A stretch of DNA of 64,000 bases, from NCBI GenBank assembly GCA_018004935.1, contig JAGNBF010000018.1:24097-88096 (forward strand). Reading direction: 5' to 3'. The notes under the pieces are model-generated. The model had not been told where the DNA came from. It did not search any database and worked only from the letters and a program-made list of their open reading frames with translations. Position 1 is the stretch's first letter. Each line of letters begins with the position of its first letter. This DNA comes from Chloroflexota bacterium. Its GTDB lineage: Bacteria; Chloroflexota; Anaerolineae; Promineifilales; Promineifilaceae. Made by a program: the position numbers and the translations under genes. Below are positions 7,897 through 16,799 of the stretch, piece by piece.

Positions 7897-8994
7897 ATGC
7901 ACCATCACCCTCGTCACAGCCCCCACTGGCCCCATCACTCCCGTCCCAAACGGCGGTTTTTGCTGGGGCGGTTCATCTTCTTTATCGGCCCCCTCTTTTT
8001 ACTTTTTCTCATCGCCATTTTGACCATCATTTGGCTGGTATCGGGGCCACGCGAGGGAGATTTCAGCCGTCCACCGATGTTCGTGCCCCTCATTTGTTGT
8101 ATTCCTCTGGGCTTTACCTTCTTGGTCTTTATGCTAGGGGGGATGATGTTCCAGCGATTGGGGATGCCTCTGGCCGAACTGATGGCGGCCGCAGACGCCG
8201 TCGCTGAAGGGGATTTCTCGGTGCGGGTACAGGAGCATCGCCCTGGCGAGTTTGGCCGGTTAGCCCAGAGCTTCAACCGCATGGCGACAGAATTGGAGCG
8301 GGCGGAACAACAGCGGCGTAACCTGACCGCCGATGTGGCTCATGAGTTACGTACACCATTGCACATCATCCAGGGCAATCTGGAAGGGGTGTTAGATGGG
8401 GTGTATGAAGCCACGCCGGAACACATCACGGCCACACTAGACGAAACCCGCCTGCTGGCCCGGCTGGTGAGTGATCTGCAAACCCTCTCCCTGGCCGAAG
8501 CGGGACAACTGCCCCTCTATCCGGTAGAAACGTTGGTGGCCGATTTGTTGGCTGATGTGCAGACCAGTTTTGCCGGACAGGCCGCGGCCGCGAACATCAC
8601 CCTCGCCGTTGACATTCCCTCCGATGCGGAAAAACTCACCCTCGTCGTAGACGCTGACCGGATGGAGCAAGTATTGTCCAACCTGGTCGCCAACGCCCTA
8701 AGACACACGCCAGAACGCGGCCGCGTATCCCTCAGTGCTTCCCCTACGGCCAATGGCATCCGCCTGACCGTCAGCGACAGCGGCAGTGGCATCCCCCCGG
8801 AAGAACTCCCCTACATTTTTGACCGCTTCTGGCGCGGTGAAAAATCCCGCACCCGGCAAGACGGAGCCGGGAGCGGCCTGGGGTTGGCTATTACCCGTCA
8901 ACTCGTTCAGGCCCACGACGGTCACATCCACGTCGAAAGTCATCTGGGACAGGGCACAACCTTCACCATTGACCTGCCCCCCAGCCGGTTGTAA
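7897..8994 (+). CDS. Sensor histidine kinase with His-rich N-terminus
   Basis: A 365-residue membrane kinase. Residues 1-20 (HHHPRHSPHWPHH) hold eight His. Two membrane helices at ~22-50 and ~62-85 leave only a short external loop, so sensing is probably within the membrane or through the His-rich end. HAMP (~88-140) is followed by the HisKA H-box TADVAHELRTPL, then HATPase_c with an N-box (NLVANALRH), DSGSGIP, FDRFWR and GSGLGL. It phosphorylates the regulator encoded just upstream. The short loop recalls intramembrane-sensing kinases; metal sensing is an inference from the His content only. Confidence 0.9.
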   Translation: MHHHPRHSPHWPHHSRPKRRFLLGRFIFFIGPLFLLFLIAILTIIWLVSGPREGDFSRPPMFVPLICCIPLGFTFLVFMLGGMMFQRLGMPLAELMAAADAVAEGDFSVRVQEHRPGEFGRLAQSFNRMATELERAEQQRRNLTADVAHELRTPLHIIQGNLEGVLDGVYEATPEHITATLDETRLLARLVSDLQTLSLAEAGQLPLYPVETLVADLLADVQTSFAGQAAAANITLAVDIPSDAEKLTLVVDADRMEQVLSNLVANALRHTPERGRVSLSASPTANGIRLTVSDSGSGIPPEELPYIFDRFWRGEKSRTRQDGAGSGLGLAITRQLVQAHDGHIHVESHLGQGTTFTIDLPPSRL

Positions 8995-9033
8995 CCCAAA
9001 GAACCAGGTAGTTGAGTTGAGAATTCAGAAGGA

Positions 9034-9127
9034 GTGTCGGTTATCGAGCGCGGCCGCGCTCGATAACCGACACAGGAGAAAGTTCCCGGCCCCAGGGGCG
9101 GGGGAACTCCGAGTATGCAATCGCCCT
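9034..9127 (-). mobile_element. C-rich composite palindromic element, copy 5 (reversed, half)
   Basis: A perfect 40-base palindrome at 9034-9073 (arm GTGTCGGTTATCGAGC...) is followed by the inverted C-rich head and the terminus GAGTATGCAATCGCCCT at 9111-9127. It differs from copies at 2953 and 44951 by T for C in one arm and the compensating A for G in the other. The far half is missing. Nothing further is seen up to 9321. Confidence 0.8.
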
Positions 9128-9321
9128 ATCCCCCCTTCCCTCTGGGAATCGCCAGGGGGTATAATCTGACATTAGGAGGCCCTTTTCATCCATCCAGGTG
9201 ATCGCCCAGCTCATAAAGACGTCTACGAAATGTATGCAAGGGGGAAATCGCCCGACAAATTTTCATTCCCCTTGGTATGCCATAGGCCCATGGGGAATTT
9301 TTGAGAATAAAGATCAGCCCT

Positions 9322-11133
9322 ATGCTCATAAGTACGGCCACACTTTACCTCATTCCCTACTTTCTCTCTTGTACCATCTCCCTGTGGATTGGCCTTAACG
9401 CCTGGCGACATCGAGAAGAAAACGCGGCCGCGCCCTTTGCCTGGATCGCCCTTTCTCAGGCGGCCACTACCATCGGCTATATTCTTGAACTACTTTCCCC
9501 TACCATTCCCGGCAAAATTTTCTGGGACAACCTGCAATTTGTGGGTTTAGTCGTCTGGCCTCTGGCTTTATTCGCCTTTGCCCTGCAATACACAGGACAA
9601 AAACTCAGCCGCCCACGCCTGCTCTGGACTATTCTGGCCCTGCCCGGCATCTTGGTCCTTGCTATCATTTTTACGGATCCCTGGCATAGCCTCATCCGTC
9701 CCACCACAACATTAATCCCCGGTGAACCATTCCCAGCCCTGGTTTATACATTCACACCGACCATTTTAGCCTCATTTAGTTATTTTCTGTTGCTTATGGG
9801 TGGGTCGTTACTGCTGTTGCTGAACCGGCTGGCCTTCCCCCAGCGCCTTTACCGTGCTCAGATTCTCGCCATTACCATCGGTACCCTGGTTCCGGTGATA
9901 GGTTTAGGGCTGACCGCCTTAGGGATTCAGATCACATTTCACCGGGATACCACACCCTTAACCTATGCAGTAAGCAATCTCATCATTGCCTGGGCATTAT
10001 TCCGTTATAAACTGTTCGATGTTGTCCCCGTTGCCCGGGAAGCGGTGATTGAGAACATGACGGATGCGGTATTGGTATTAGACCGTAGCGGCCGCGTCAT
10101 AGATTACAACCCATCGGCTATTACCGTACTCCAACTACCGGTACAAGGAGTAATTGGCACCAGTATTACCAATCTAACGGGCAAAATAATGGGGCAACTC
10201 CCCCCAGATCTGCTATCACGGAATGGTTCTACAGAGCAGATCATAAAAACAGCAACGGGTGAGCACACCTTTGAGGTAGATGTCAGACCCTTACCCGCCC
10301 GTCGCGGCCGCGAGTCAGGCCACCTCATCATCTGGCACGACATCTCCGAACGCAAACAGGCCGAAGAAGCTATCCACCAATACGCCCATCAACTCGAAGA
10401 GGCTAACCGTCACCTCTCTGAACTCAGCCAGCTTAAAGACCAATTTGTCGCCAACGTTTCCCACGAACTACGCACCCCCATCGCCAATATCAAACTATCT
10501 CATGAACTCATCGCCGCAGGCACAGAACGCACAAATTATTATCTGGACATCCTACAACGAGAGGTAATTCGCCTGGAAAATCTGATCGAAGATTTACTTA
10601 CTCTCTCTCGCCTCGACCAGGGGCGGATTGATTTCCACTTTTTCCCCCTCAATTTGGATCGGCTCTTACAAGAATACGTCATAGATCGTCGGGCTATGGC
10701 AGAACAAAAAGAGTTGACCCTCACCTTACAACTCACCCCCGATTTATCTTCCACCTGGGCCGAATCCCGCCTTGTGGGGCAGGTGCTCAGCATTCTGCTC
10801 ACGAACGCCCTGAACTACACACCAGCAGGCGGCCAAATTACCATTCGCACGGTTCAAAAGATAGCCAATGAGAAACAATGGGTGGGTTTCCAGGTACAAG
10901 ATACTGGCCCTGGTATCACCCCCGCCGATCAGGCCCACCTGTTTGAACGGTTCTTTCGCGGTACGGTGGGGCAAAAATCAGGTGCACCCGGTACGGGACT
11001 CGGGCTGGCGATTGCTCAAGAAATTATGCGTCGTCATGCAGGTTGTATTGAGGTGCAAAGTAGTGGCGTTGCGGGCGAGGGGACAACCTTTTCCGTCTGG
11101 CTACCGGTCATTGAACGGAATGAACTTGAATGA
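9322..11133 (+). CDS. 7TM-type sensor histidine kinase with PAS domain
   Basis: A ~603-residue kinase. Residues ~1-225 contain seven hydrophobic segments matching the N-terminal 7TM region of HisKA_7TM kinases (IGLNAWRHREENAAAPFAWI, FWDNLQFVG, ending FRYKLFDVVPVAREAVIENM). A PAS domain (~238-345), a short coiled coil, HisKA with NVSHELRTPIAN and HATPase_c with DTGPGITP, FERFFRG and GTGLGL follow. ATG 9322 fits the family; TTG 9301 would add seven residues and has a GGGGA upstream, so the start is uncertain. No regulator gene is adjacent, so it is an orphan kinase here. Confidence 0.88.
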   Translation: MLISTATLYLIPYFLSCTISLWIGLNAWRHREENAAAPFAWIALSQAATTIGYILELLSPTIPGKIFWDNLQFVGLVVWPLALFAFALQYTGQKLSRPRLLWTILALPGILVLAIIFTDPWHSLIRPTTTLIPGEPFPALVYTFTPTILASFSYFLLLMGGSLLLLLNRLAFPQRLYRAQILAITIGTLVPVIGLGLTALGIQITFHRDTTPLTYAVSNLIIAWALFRYKLFDVVPVAREAVIENMTDAVLVLDRSGRVIDYNPSAITVLQLPVQGVIGTSITNLTGKIMGQLPPDLLSRNGSTEQIIKTATGEHTFEVDVRPLPARRGRESGHLIIWHDISERKQAEEAIHQYAHQLEEANRHLSELSQLKDQFVANVSHELRTPIANIKLSHELIAAGTERTNYYLDILQREVIRLENLIEDLLTLSRLDQGRIDFHFFPLNLDRLLQEYVIDRRAMAEQKELTLTLQLTPDLSSTWAESRLVGQVLSILLTNALNYTPAGGQITIRTVQKIANEKQWVGFQVQDTGPGITPADQAHLFERFFRGTVGQKSGAPGTGLGLAIAQEIMRRHAGCIEVQSSGVAGEGTTFSVWLPVIERNELE

Positions 11134-11136
11134 GGA

Positions 11137-11292
11137 CACTAAGTAATCGTCCAAAAATAAGTTCCGCACAGACCTGACAGGTTTTCGGAAACCTGTCAGG
11201 TCTAAATCGGGAAGTTATTTTTAGATGTTCACTAAGTCATCATTCAGAAATAACGTGGGTGGCGCGGTCAGGAGACCAGCCACAGCAACATC
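11137..11292. repeat. CCTGACAGG ~98-bp element and GGTGGCGCGGTCAGGAGACC repeat
   Basis: 11137-11235 is an element with ends ACTAAGTAATCGTCC and its imperfect inverse TGAACATCTAAAAATAAC, around a perfect ACCTGACAGGTTT stem. Its reverse complement lies at 46275-46372. At ~11234-11292 follows a copy of the GCGGTCAGGAGACC(A/G)GCCACAGC repeat. Confidence 0.8.
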
Positions 11293-11304
11293 GTACAGCA
11301 AACC

Positions 11305-12141
11305 ATGAACAGAAGACCATCACTTTGGTTTTTACCCCTCATCTTACTTCTGATCATATTAATTTTAGGCGATTGGTCAGGTATGCCTCATCGTTCATCC
11401 CCATCGGGAGCACAACAAGTGTCACCAGCCGATGGGGCGTTGTTGGTGTATGTACCCGCCGGGGTGTTTTACATGGGCATGCCCGAAGATAATCCCTTCG
11501 CCGACATGGATGAACATCCACAACGCACCATCACACTGGGTGCTTTCTGGCTTGACCGGACAGAAGTCACCAATGGGATGTATGAACGGTGTGTACAGGC
11601 TGGAGCCTGTAGCCCTATTGTCACCCCACGCCCCGATTATCTAACGGCACCAAACTACCCGGTACAAGGCGTGATCTGGCCTAACGCGGCCGCGTACTGT
11701 GCCTGGGTTGGACGCCGCCTGCCCACGGAAGCAGAATGGGAAAAGGCGGCCAGGGGAACAGATGGCCGTCTCTACCCCTGGGGAGATACATCCCCCGAGC
11801 AGTTACAAGTCAATGTGAACTTCCGCGTGGGCGATGTGGCCCCCGTAGGCACTCACGCCGATGATATCAGCCCGTATGGGGCGTTGGATATGGGCGGGAA
11901 TGTGTTAGAGTGGGTGGCGGATTGGTATGAGAAAGGGTATGATGCGGCCGCGACAAACAACCCCAGCGGCCCAGCCACCGGCGCCCAAAAAGTTTTGCGT
12001 GGGGGAAGTTGGAATGCTCAACCCACGAATGCCCGCACCACCAACCGCTTCTACGCCTTCCCCACACGTAACGACTTTGATGGTTTCCGCTGTGCCCTTT
12101 CCGTTACCACTTTCCTGGACAAACTGACCCCCCATGAATGA
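11305..12141 (+). CDS. FGE-fold (SUMF1/EgtB/PvdO family) protein, membrane-anchored
   Basis: A 278-residue protein with an N-terminal signal anchor (residues ~7-22) followed by the formylglycine-generating-enzyme fold: VPAGVFYMG, DRTEVTNGMYERC, RLPTEAEWEKAARG, LYPWGD, GGNVLEWVADWY, LRGGSW and the end GFRCALS. True FGE uses two Cys near the C-terminus; here only the GFRC Cys is present and the partner position reads RFYAF, so sulfatase activation is unlikely. It may be a structural or redox member exported across the membrane. The gene overlaps the next by 8 bp, suggesting co-translation. Confidence 0.85.
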   Translation: MNRRPSLWFLPLILLLIILILGDWSGMPHRSSPSGAQQVSPADGALLVYVPAGVFYMGMPEDNPFADMDEHPQRTITLGAFWLDRTEVTNGMYERCVQAGACSPIVTPRPDYLTAPNYPVQGVIWPNAAAYCAWVGRRLPTEAEWEKAARGTDGRLYPWGDTSPEQLQVNVNFRVGDVAPVGTHADDISPYGALDMGGNVLEWVADWYEKGYDAAATNNPSGPATGAQKVLRGGSWNAQPTNARTTNRFYAFPTRNDFDGFRCALSVTTFLDKLTPHE

Positions 12142-12442
12142 TTCTCCCGCTATCGCCCCCTTCCTCTGCCGTGTTGGTTGCGGAGCTTGTTGTATTGCTC
12201 TTTCCATCTCCTCACCTATCCCTGGTATGCCGGAAGGTAAACCAGCCGGGGTACGCTGTGTGCAATTAACAGAAGACAACCGGTGCAACTTATTTGGTTT
12301 GCCGGAGCGGCCGCGTGTATGTGACCGTCTGATACCCATGGAAGAAATGTGCGGCCGCAGTTTTGCCGACGCCATGACTTACCTTACCGCCCTGGAAATT
12401 GCCACACGACCAGAATCCATACTTACCACAGTCATAAAATGA
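12134..12442 (+). CDS. YkgJ-like cysteine-cluster protein
   Basis: A 102-residue protein with eight Cys: C12, C16, C19, C20, C42, C51, C63 and C73. The CxxxCxxCC start and the later CNLFGLPERPRVCDR match the YkgJ/UPF0153 pattern, thought to bind zinc or an iron-sulfur cluster. Its reading frame overlaps the upstream FGE-fold gene by 8 bp, so the two are probably made together. Biochemical role is unknown for the family. Confidence 0.8.
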   Translation: MNDSPAIAPFLCRVGCGACCIALSISSPIPGMPEGKPAGVRCVQLTEDNRCNLFGLPERPRVCDRLIPMEEMCGRSFADAMTYLTALEIATRPESILTTVIK

Positions 12443-12514
12443 CAGTTTGTTGACGGCAAATTGCTCCTGAAACTTGTCATAAAAACCTGAACTCGACTTC
12501 CGTAATTGCAAACT

Positions 12515-13390
12515 ATGCCCCCACAAACCCAAGGACAAGCCACTTTAATTGGAAGCAGTGCCATTTTATTATGGGCCACCTTAGCCACCTTAACTACCCT
12601 GGCAGGTTCTTTGCCTCCCTTCCAGCTAATGGCGATGGCCTTCACACTGGCCTTCATCATCGGCCTGGTTTTATGGCTCAAACAGGGCCACCCCATCGGC
12701 CAACACCTGCGTCTACCCCTATCGGTCTGGCTATTGGGTATCTATGGTCTATTCGGCTACCACTTTTTATATTTTATGGCCTTACGCCGTGCTCCCGCCG
12801 TTGAGGCCAGCCTGATTGCTTACCTCTGGCCGTTACTCATTGTTCTGCTTTCCGCCCTATTACCCGGGGAAAAACTACGCTGGTTCCATATCATCGGGGC
12901 CGTTATTGCCTTCATTGGAGCGGCACTTCTGGTAACAGGGGGAGAGTCGCTCACTTTTGAACCGGCATACACCTTAGGTTATGGTTTGGCCTTATTGTGT
13001 GCTTTCACCTGGTCCAGCTACTCCGTCTTATCCCGCCGTTTTGGCACTATCCCCACCGATGCTGTGGGTGCCTTCTGCGGCGTAACCGCCATACTTGCCG
13101 CCTTTTGCCACCTGATCTTTGAAACCACCGTCTGGCCGGTAGGGTGGGAATGGTTAGCCGTGCTAGGATTGGGGTTAGGGCCAGTGGGTACAGCTTTTTA
13201 TACCTGGGATTATGGCGTTAAACAGGGCAATATTCGGGTGCTGGGGGCTTTTGCCTATGCCGCACCCCTACTGTCTACCCTTTTGCTCATTACACTGGGG
13301 TTGGCACAACCAACAGGTGCTTTAATGCTGGCCTGTCTGTTCATTGTAGGTGGCGCCCTATTAGCCTCAGCCGATTCATTGCGCCGCTAA
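12515..13390 (+). CDS. EamA/DMT family transporter, YddG-like
   Basis: A ~291-residue inner-membrane exporter with about ten hydrophobic helices in two EamA repeats (~10-140 and ~150-285). The start GQATLIGSSAILLWATLA resembles YddG, the E. coli aromatic amino-acid exporter, and APAVEASLIAYLWPLLIVL and GTAFYTWDYGVKQGN fit the same subfamily. ATG 12515 was preferred over TTG 12506. There is no ribosome-binding site. It ends 38 bp before a strong hairpin terminator. Substrate is inferred only. No GCGGCCGC copy lies in the gene. Confidence 0.88.
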   Translation: MPPQTQGQATLIGSSAILLWATLATLTTLAGSLPPFQLMAMAFTLAFIIGLVLWLKQGHPIGQHLRLPLSVWLLGIYGLFGYHFLYFMALRRAPAVEASLIAYLWPLLIVLLSALLPGEKLRWFHIIGAVIAFIGAALLVTGGESLTFEPAYTLGYGLALLCAFTWSSYSVLSRRFGTIPTDAVGAFCGVTAILAAFCHLIFETTVWPVGWEWLAVLGLGLGPVGTAFYTWDYGVKQGNIRVLGAFAYAAPLLSTLLLITLGLAQPTGALMLACLFIVGGALLASADSLRR

Positions 13391-13427
13391 ATCAAATGAT
13401 GACGTAATCGTTACCGTGGGAAAAACA

Positions 13428-13463
13428 AAAAGCGCCTTCTCAGGAGGGGAAGAAGGCGCTTTT
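13428..13463 (+). terminator. Intrinsic terminator after the EamA transporter
   Basis: Perfect 13-bp arms AAAAGCGCCTTCT and AGAAGGCGCTTTT enclose a 10-base loop. The U-rich end and A-rich start make it potentially bidirectional. Confidence 0.85.
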
Positions 13464-14030
13464 ATCAGTGGTACTCACAAAACAGGAGAGAGTACATATT
13501 GTCGAGCCAAACTCAAAATCGAGGGAGGGGGGAGTCAGCTCTGGGTTTAGACAGGGGAATTTAATCCAGTCGCGTTTCTCTCGTGCCAGTTCAGGGGGGG
13601 AAATTTCCCTCTTAACCTGCCCAAACTTAAGCAAAAGTATACCACCGATTGTGCAAAAAGTCACGAACGAAAATTCTTTCTCATTTAGCATTAAAAACAT
13701 TTTCACCGGCTCCAGGGGGAAGAAATGCCCGGCCACTATCCGTTTGACCCCGAATAATCTCCATAATTACCCTGTTTTGACATTTTAGGTGGCACTGTTA
13801 CAATCTCAGGGGCACGTTTGGCGCATGCACCAAATAGGGTGAATTTCTGAAGCAGAGGGACTCATGGCCGTCCTCACAAAGATGAACATGTAAGCGGAGG
13901 GCTTGGGAATTTTGCGGGGTGATCATCAGTACGGTAGGGGCTGGCCTTGCGCCTGCCCACTCAGGAGAGGTATCAACACCTGAATTCCCAGGTAAACCTG
14001 TTTGTGTCACTTTTTGATAGTGGAGTTAGT
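13464..14030. other. Gene-free stretch
   Basis: No convincing gene. A ~98-codon open frame on the minus strand overlaps the terminator and has no family resemblance. At ~13930-13965 there is a fragment of the GGGGCTGGCCTTGCGCCTGCC repeat. The last 20 bp carry TGGAG, the ribosome-binding site of the next gene. Confidence 0.5.
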
Positions 14031-14627
14031 ATGAGAACAAATAAGGAAACAGGCACTGATATAGGGCAAATGGATGGGTTTTGGGGTTCACAAGCACGTC
14101 TTCTCGTGTCTGTAAATCTCTTCAACCTTTTGTTAAGCGTGGGTTTACACTGGCCTTACACCAGCAGTCGCTTCTTTTTCGGGCTGGGACACCCGGTTTC
14201 TTCGACCATTGCCCTGGCAATTGTTTTAACCGCCGGTTTTTTTGTACCTATCTGGTTAGCCCAGGGCACACTTTGGTTAGTAGCTCGCCAACGGGCATTT
14301 ACGACCTATTTTGTCTCGCCTCAAACCGCGCAACGCATTAATCCGAAAAAGATTGTACCGTTTGTTTTACGGTTTCGATTTAATGCGAACACCCTGGTTG
14401 CGGCTCTTTATTTGCCTGAAGCTCTAGATGCACCCAAAAACATGCCCCCTCTCACCGTGGTGTATCTGGTGTATTTGCTCGCCACCATGGGAGTAATTAC
14501 ATTTTCCCCCTTACGCACGGTGGTAGATGAACTGATCTTCTTTTTTGTGCGTAGTGGGGCGGTAGCGGCTTTTTTGGGGGGGTGGGCACACTATCGCTTA
14601 CAACATAGCCCGGAGACAACGCCCTAA
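14031..14627 (+). CDS. Integral membrane protein, function unknown
   Basis: A 198-residue protein starting at ATG 14031, seven bases after GGAG; an upstream in-frame GTG or ATG would only add repeat-derived sequence. Hydrophobic segments lie near residues 22-40, 58-82, 138-160 and 165-185. There is a charged cytoplasmic stretch between (TAQRINPKKIVPFVLRFRF). The 3' end overlaps the convergent DUF2231 gene by 4 bp. No family recognised and no GCGGCCGC copy present. Confidence 0.65.
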   Translation: MRTNKETGTDIGQMDGFWGSQARLLVSVNLFNLLLSVGLHWPYTSSRFFFGLGHPVSSTIALAIVLTAGFFVPIWLAQGTLWLVARQRAFTTYFVSPQTAQRINPKKIVPFVLRFRFNANTLVAALYLPEALDAPKNMPPLTVVYLVYLLATMGVITFSPLRTVVDELIFFFVRSGAVAAFLGGWAHYRLQHSPETTP

Positions 14628-15100
14628 TCCTTATCACGGTCGCCAAAGACGGAGATGCCGTGGCGCATAACCAGTTCACCCCCAAACCAACCGCCGATGG
14701 TGATGAGCAAGGCGGTGAACAGGGACAAGATGAGGCCAAAATAGACAATGTATTGGCCAGGTTCGTCGCCCAGGCGGAGCAGGATGTTGAGGAGTGATAG
14801 GGTGAGGGCGATGGTGTTGAGGATGAAATGGATCCAGCCAGCACGTTTGGCTTTGGGGGGCACGACGGTAAAGAAGTCTATGATGCCCATGACCGCGGCC
14901 GCGATGCCCATCAACACCCCCAGTCCGATTAACCAGGCCGAAGCCCGCGCCCAAAATACATCTTCCTGTCCATTTAACCAATAAGCGACATCTGTCAACG
15001 CTCCCCCTATCCAGAAGGCAATCGGAAAATCTACTAAAATCGGATGCAGGGCATGGTGAAACATGGCCGCTTTACTGGGAATGCCTTTGGGTTGACTCAT
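14624..15100 (-). CDS. DUF2231 membrane protein
   Basis: A 158-residue four-helix membrane protein. The opening FHHALHPILVDFPIAFWIGG, with HxxHPxLVxFPIA, is the signature of DUF2231 proteins, whose conserved His may bind a haem or metal. Helices lie near 20-40, 52-75, 86-108 and 118-140. ATG 15100 follows AAGGAGG. It is convergent with the upstream membrane-protein gene (4-bp overlap). Function of the family is unknown; members often accompany respiratory or redox genes, not seen here. Confidence 0.82.
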   Translation of the reverse strand: MSQPKGIPSKAAMFHHALHPILVDFPIAFWIGGALTDVAYWLNGQEDVFWARASAWLIGLGVLMGIAAAVMGIIDFFTVVPPKAKRAGWIHFILNTIALTLSLLNILLRLGDEPGQYIVYFGLILSLFTALLITIGGWFGGELVMRHGISVFGDRDKD

Positions 15101-15352
15101 AGAAACCTCCTTGATTAATGATGGGTTCTGGGTGAATTTGTGGGGTGCGGCTCAATATTGGGTGGGCCGTGTTTCTGCCGCATCGAGGGCAATTACCTGG
15201 ATTTCCCTTACAGATGAGAGTGTGTCAACTCCCTGTGTTCTTAAAGGGCTATTGGGCTGCGATAAAGTGTGGATGTGGTGGAGCAGGCAAGCACGTAGGC
15301 ACAGTGTACCACATTTTTAGACCTGTGTAGGGTCTATAAATGGGGGGGTCCT

Positions 15353-15500
15353 CAGTAATCGTCCAAAAATAACCTGGGTGGCGCGGTCAGGCGATCGGCC
15401 ACAGCCAATCGCTAAGTTAATTGCGCCCGACTGCTAAGACTCTCGAGGGCTGAGCTTGTTGAAGCCTCGTGTTGCCTTCGACAAGCCCGGGTAAGGGTGT
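15353..15500. repeat. GGTGGCGCGGTCAGG repeat and CTTCGACAAGC repeat
   Basis: 15353-15440 carries AGTAATCGTCCAAAAATAAC, shared with the CCTGACAGG element's end, then GGTGGCGCGGTCAGGCGATC and a GCTAAGTTAATTGCGC tail; a relative lies at 21395-21477. 15440-15500 holds CTCGAGGGCTGAGCTTGTTG with a CTTCGACAAGC inverse, a dispersed family of at least seven copies here. Nothing else is seen in 15101-15581. Confidence 0.7.
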
Positions 15501-15581
15501 AGGCTCAAGGATTGAATTGCCTACGGAGCTGAGACGACAGGTTCGTACAGCTTGACCTGAGCCTTTCATAAATTGAGTCGG

Positions 15582-15623
15582 AAGACCCATCCCCATTGCC
15601 TAAAGGGGAATGGGTGGGGTCTT
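15582..15623. terminator. Imperfect hairpin at the end of the hydrolase gene
   Basis: AAGACCCATCCCCATTGCC and its near inverse GGGGAATGGGTGGGGTCTT pair around TAAA. Related sequence (AAGACCCATCCCCCTTCCC) occurs at 62031. It abuts the stop codon of the alpha/beta hydrolase gene and may end its transcript, though there is no U-run on that strand. Confidence 0.5.
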
Positions 15624-16426
15624 TATTTCTTGCGCTTCTGTGGGGGGCGAAGTTGGTGCCACCACCGGGCGAGGGTAGATCGCGGCCGCGTTTTTCTCCC
15701 CACAAATTCAGTTATTTGAGCAAATAACTGGGACTGCTCTACATCTTCAGTTACCAGATGACCACTGCGTTCCAAAATGAGTTTTTCTTTGTGGCTGGAG
15801 CCAATTTCACGATAAATTGTGTCAAAATTGGAGAGGGGGATCATTTCATCGGCCAGGGAGTGAATGATGAGGGCAGGGGAGGTAATGGTGGAGAGGCGCG
15901 GCCGCAATTCTGCCAACATATCTCTTAATTCCGCAATAGCGTGAACCGGTTGCACAGCGTAACGAGCGTTGAGTTTTTGCGTCGGATCAAACCCTTGTTT
16001 GGGGAGAAAGGGATAGACGCGAGCAATGGTGCGGGCATAATTCATGCGCCAATCGGTCAGGTGAATGGGTGCGGCCATCACTACCAGGGCGGTTACAGGT
16101 TGCTCTACGGCCAGAAGTAAGGCCAAACTGCCCCCCATGGAAAGCCCAATAACGACTACTTCGGCACATTGTTGGCGTAGGATGTGATACCCATCCAGCG
16201 CTGAGAAATACCAGTCGTGCCAATGCGTGCGGGTCATATCTTCGGCCATGGTGCCATGATGGGTCAGCCGGGGGCCATAGACGGTATATTCCTGAGCGGC
16301 CAGGTGTTGCCCCAGACTGAGCATTTCCTGAGGGGATGCCGTGAATCCATGCAGAAGGAGGCAACCTATGTCGCGGCCGCGGAAGAAAAATGGTTCGGCC
16401 TGGGGAATGAACTGGAGGGAATTCAT
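15623..16426 (-). CDS. Alpha/beta hydrolase, carboxylesterase/monoacylglycerol lipase type
   Basis: A 267-residue cytosolic hydrolase. HGFTASPQEM at 26-35 provides the oxyanion hole, Ser96 sits in GLSMGG, and Asp193 (HSLADEMIP) with His223 (SGHLVTED) complete the triad. Length and motif spacing match Est30-like carboxylesterases and bacterial monoacylglycerol lipases. The last ~25 residues are basic (LARWWHQLRPPQKRKK) and could bind membrane surfaces. The ATG 16426 has no strong ribosome-binding site. Natural substrate unknown. Confidence 0.88.
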   Translation of the reverse strand: MNSLQFIPQAEPFFFRGRDIGCLLLHGFTASPQEMLSLGQHLAAQEYTVYGPRLTHHGTMAEDMTRTHWHDWYFSALDGYHILRQQCAEVVVIGLSMGGSLALLLAVEQPVTALVVMAAPIHLTDWRMNYARTIARVYPFLPKQGFDPTQKLNARYAVQPVHAIAELRDMLAELRPRLSTITSPALIIHSLADEMIPLSNFDTIYREIGSSHKEKLILERSGHLVTEDVEQSQLFAQITEFVGRKTRPRSTLARWWHQLRPPQKRKK

Positions 16427-16494
16427 AAAAAGGTGGCAGTCTGTAGGGTGGTTTACTTAAAGGTTTTGTTATTAGTACAGTACGGCATAAGTAG

Positions 16495-16552
16495 AAACCA
16501 GATTTTTACAGCAAATTCGGAATGCTTTACAGGAGAAAAACCTGGTTTCTAA
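16495..16552. repeat. AGAAACCAGATTTTT ... AAAAACCTGGTTTCT inverted repeat
   Basis: AAACCAGATTTTTACAGCAA and the inverse GAGAAAAACCTGGTTT flank ATTCGGAATGCTTTACAG. A close copy is at 62479-62536. Confidence 0.75.
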
Positions 16553-16576
16553 ACCTGTGAGAGAGTTCCGCCCAGG

Positions 16577-16700
16577 TGTACTATAGAGCTTAAGATAATG
16601 ATTTTGGGTACGGGCTGGCCTTGTGCCTGTCCTGCCACGAGAGGGCAACCACGAGGGTTGCCCGTACAGCCAAAATCTTTTTCTTGAAAACTATAGTACA
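16577..16700. mobile_element. 124-bp MITE-like element, TGTACTATAG termini
   Basis: TGTACTATAG at 16577-16586 and CTATAGTACA at 16691-16700 are perfect terminal inverted repeats. The inside carries GGTACGGGCTGGCCTTGTGC and an inverted-repeat GGGCAACC-ACGAGGGTTGCCC core. Partial relatives are at ~45590, 58358, 59035, 62138 and, interrupted by another element, 44549-44855. Confidence 0.8.
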
Positions 16701-16799
16701 AGTTCCCGGAAGTTCGTGGCATGTTTTTGGTTCGTAGTAACGGCTTTAGCACTCCAGCGTGGGACGACTAAAGTCGTTACTACAAACCGATTAAAGACT

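Noticed and set aside
13440..13736. 98-codon open frame on the minus strand after the EamA transporter
   Set aside because: It overlaps a strong terminator hairpin, lacks a ribosome-binding site and shows no recognisable domain.
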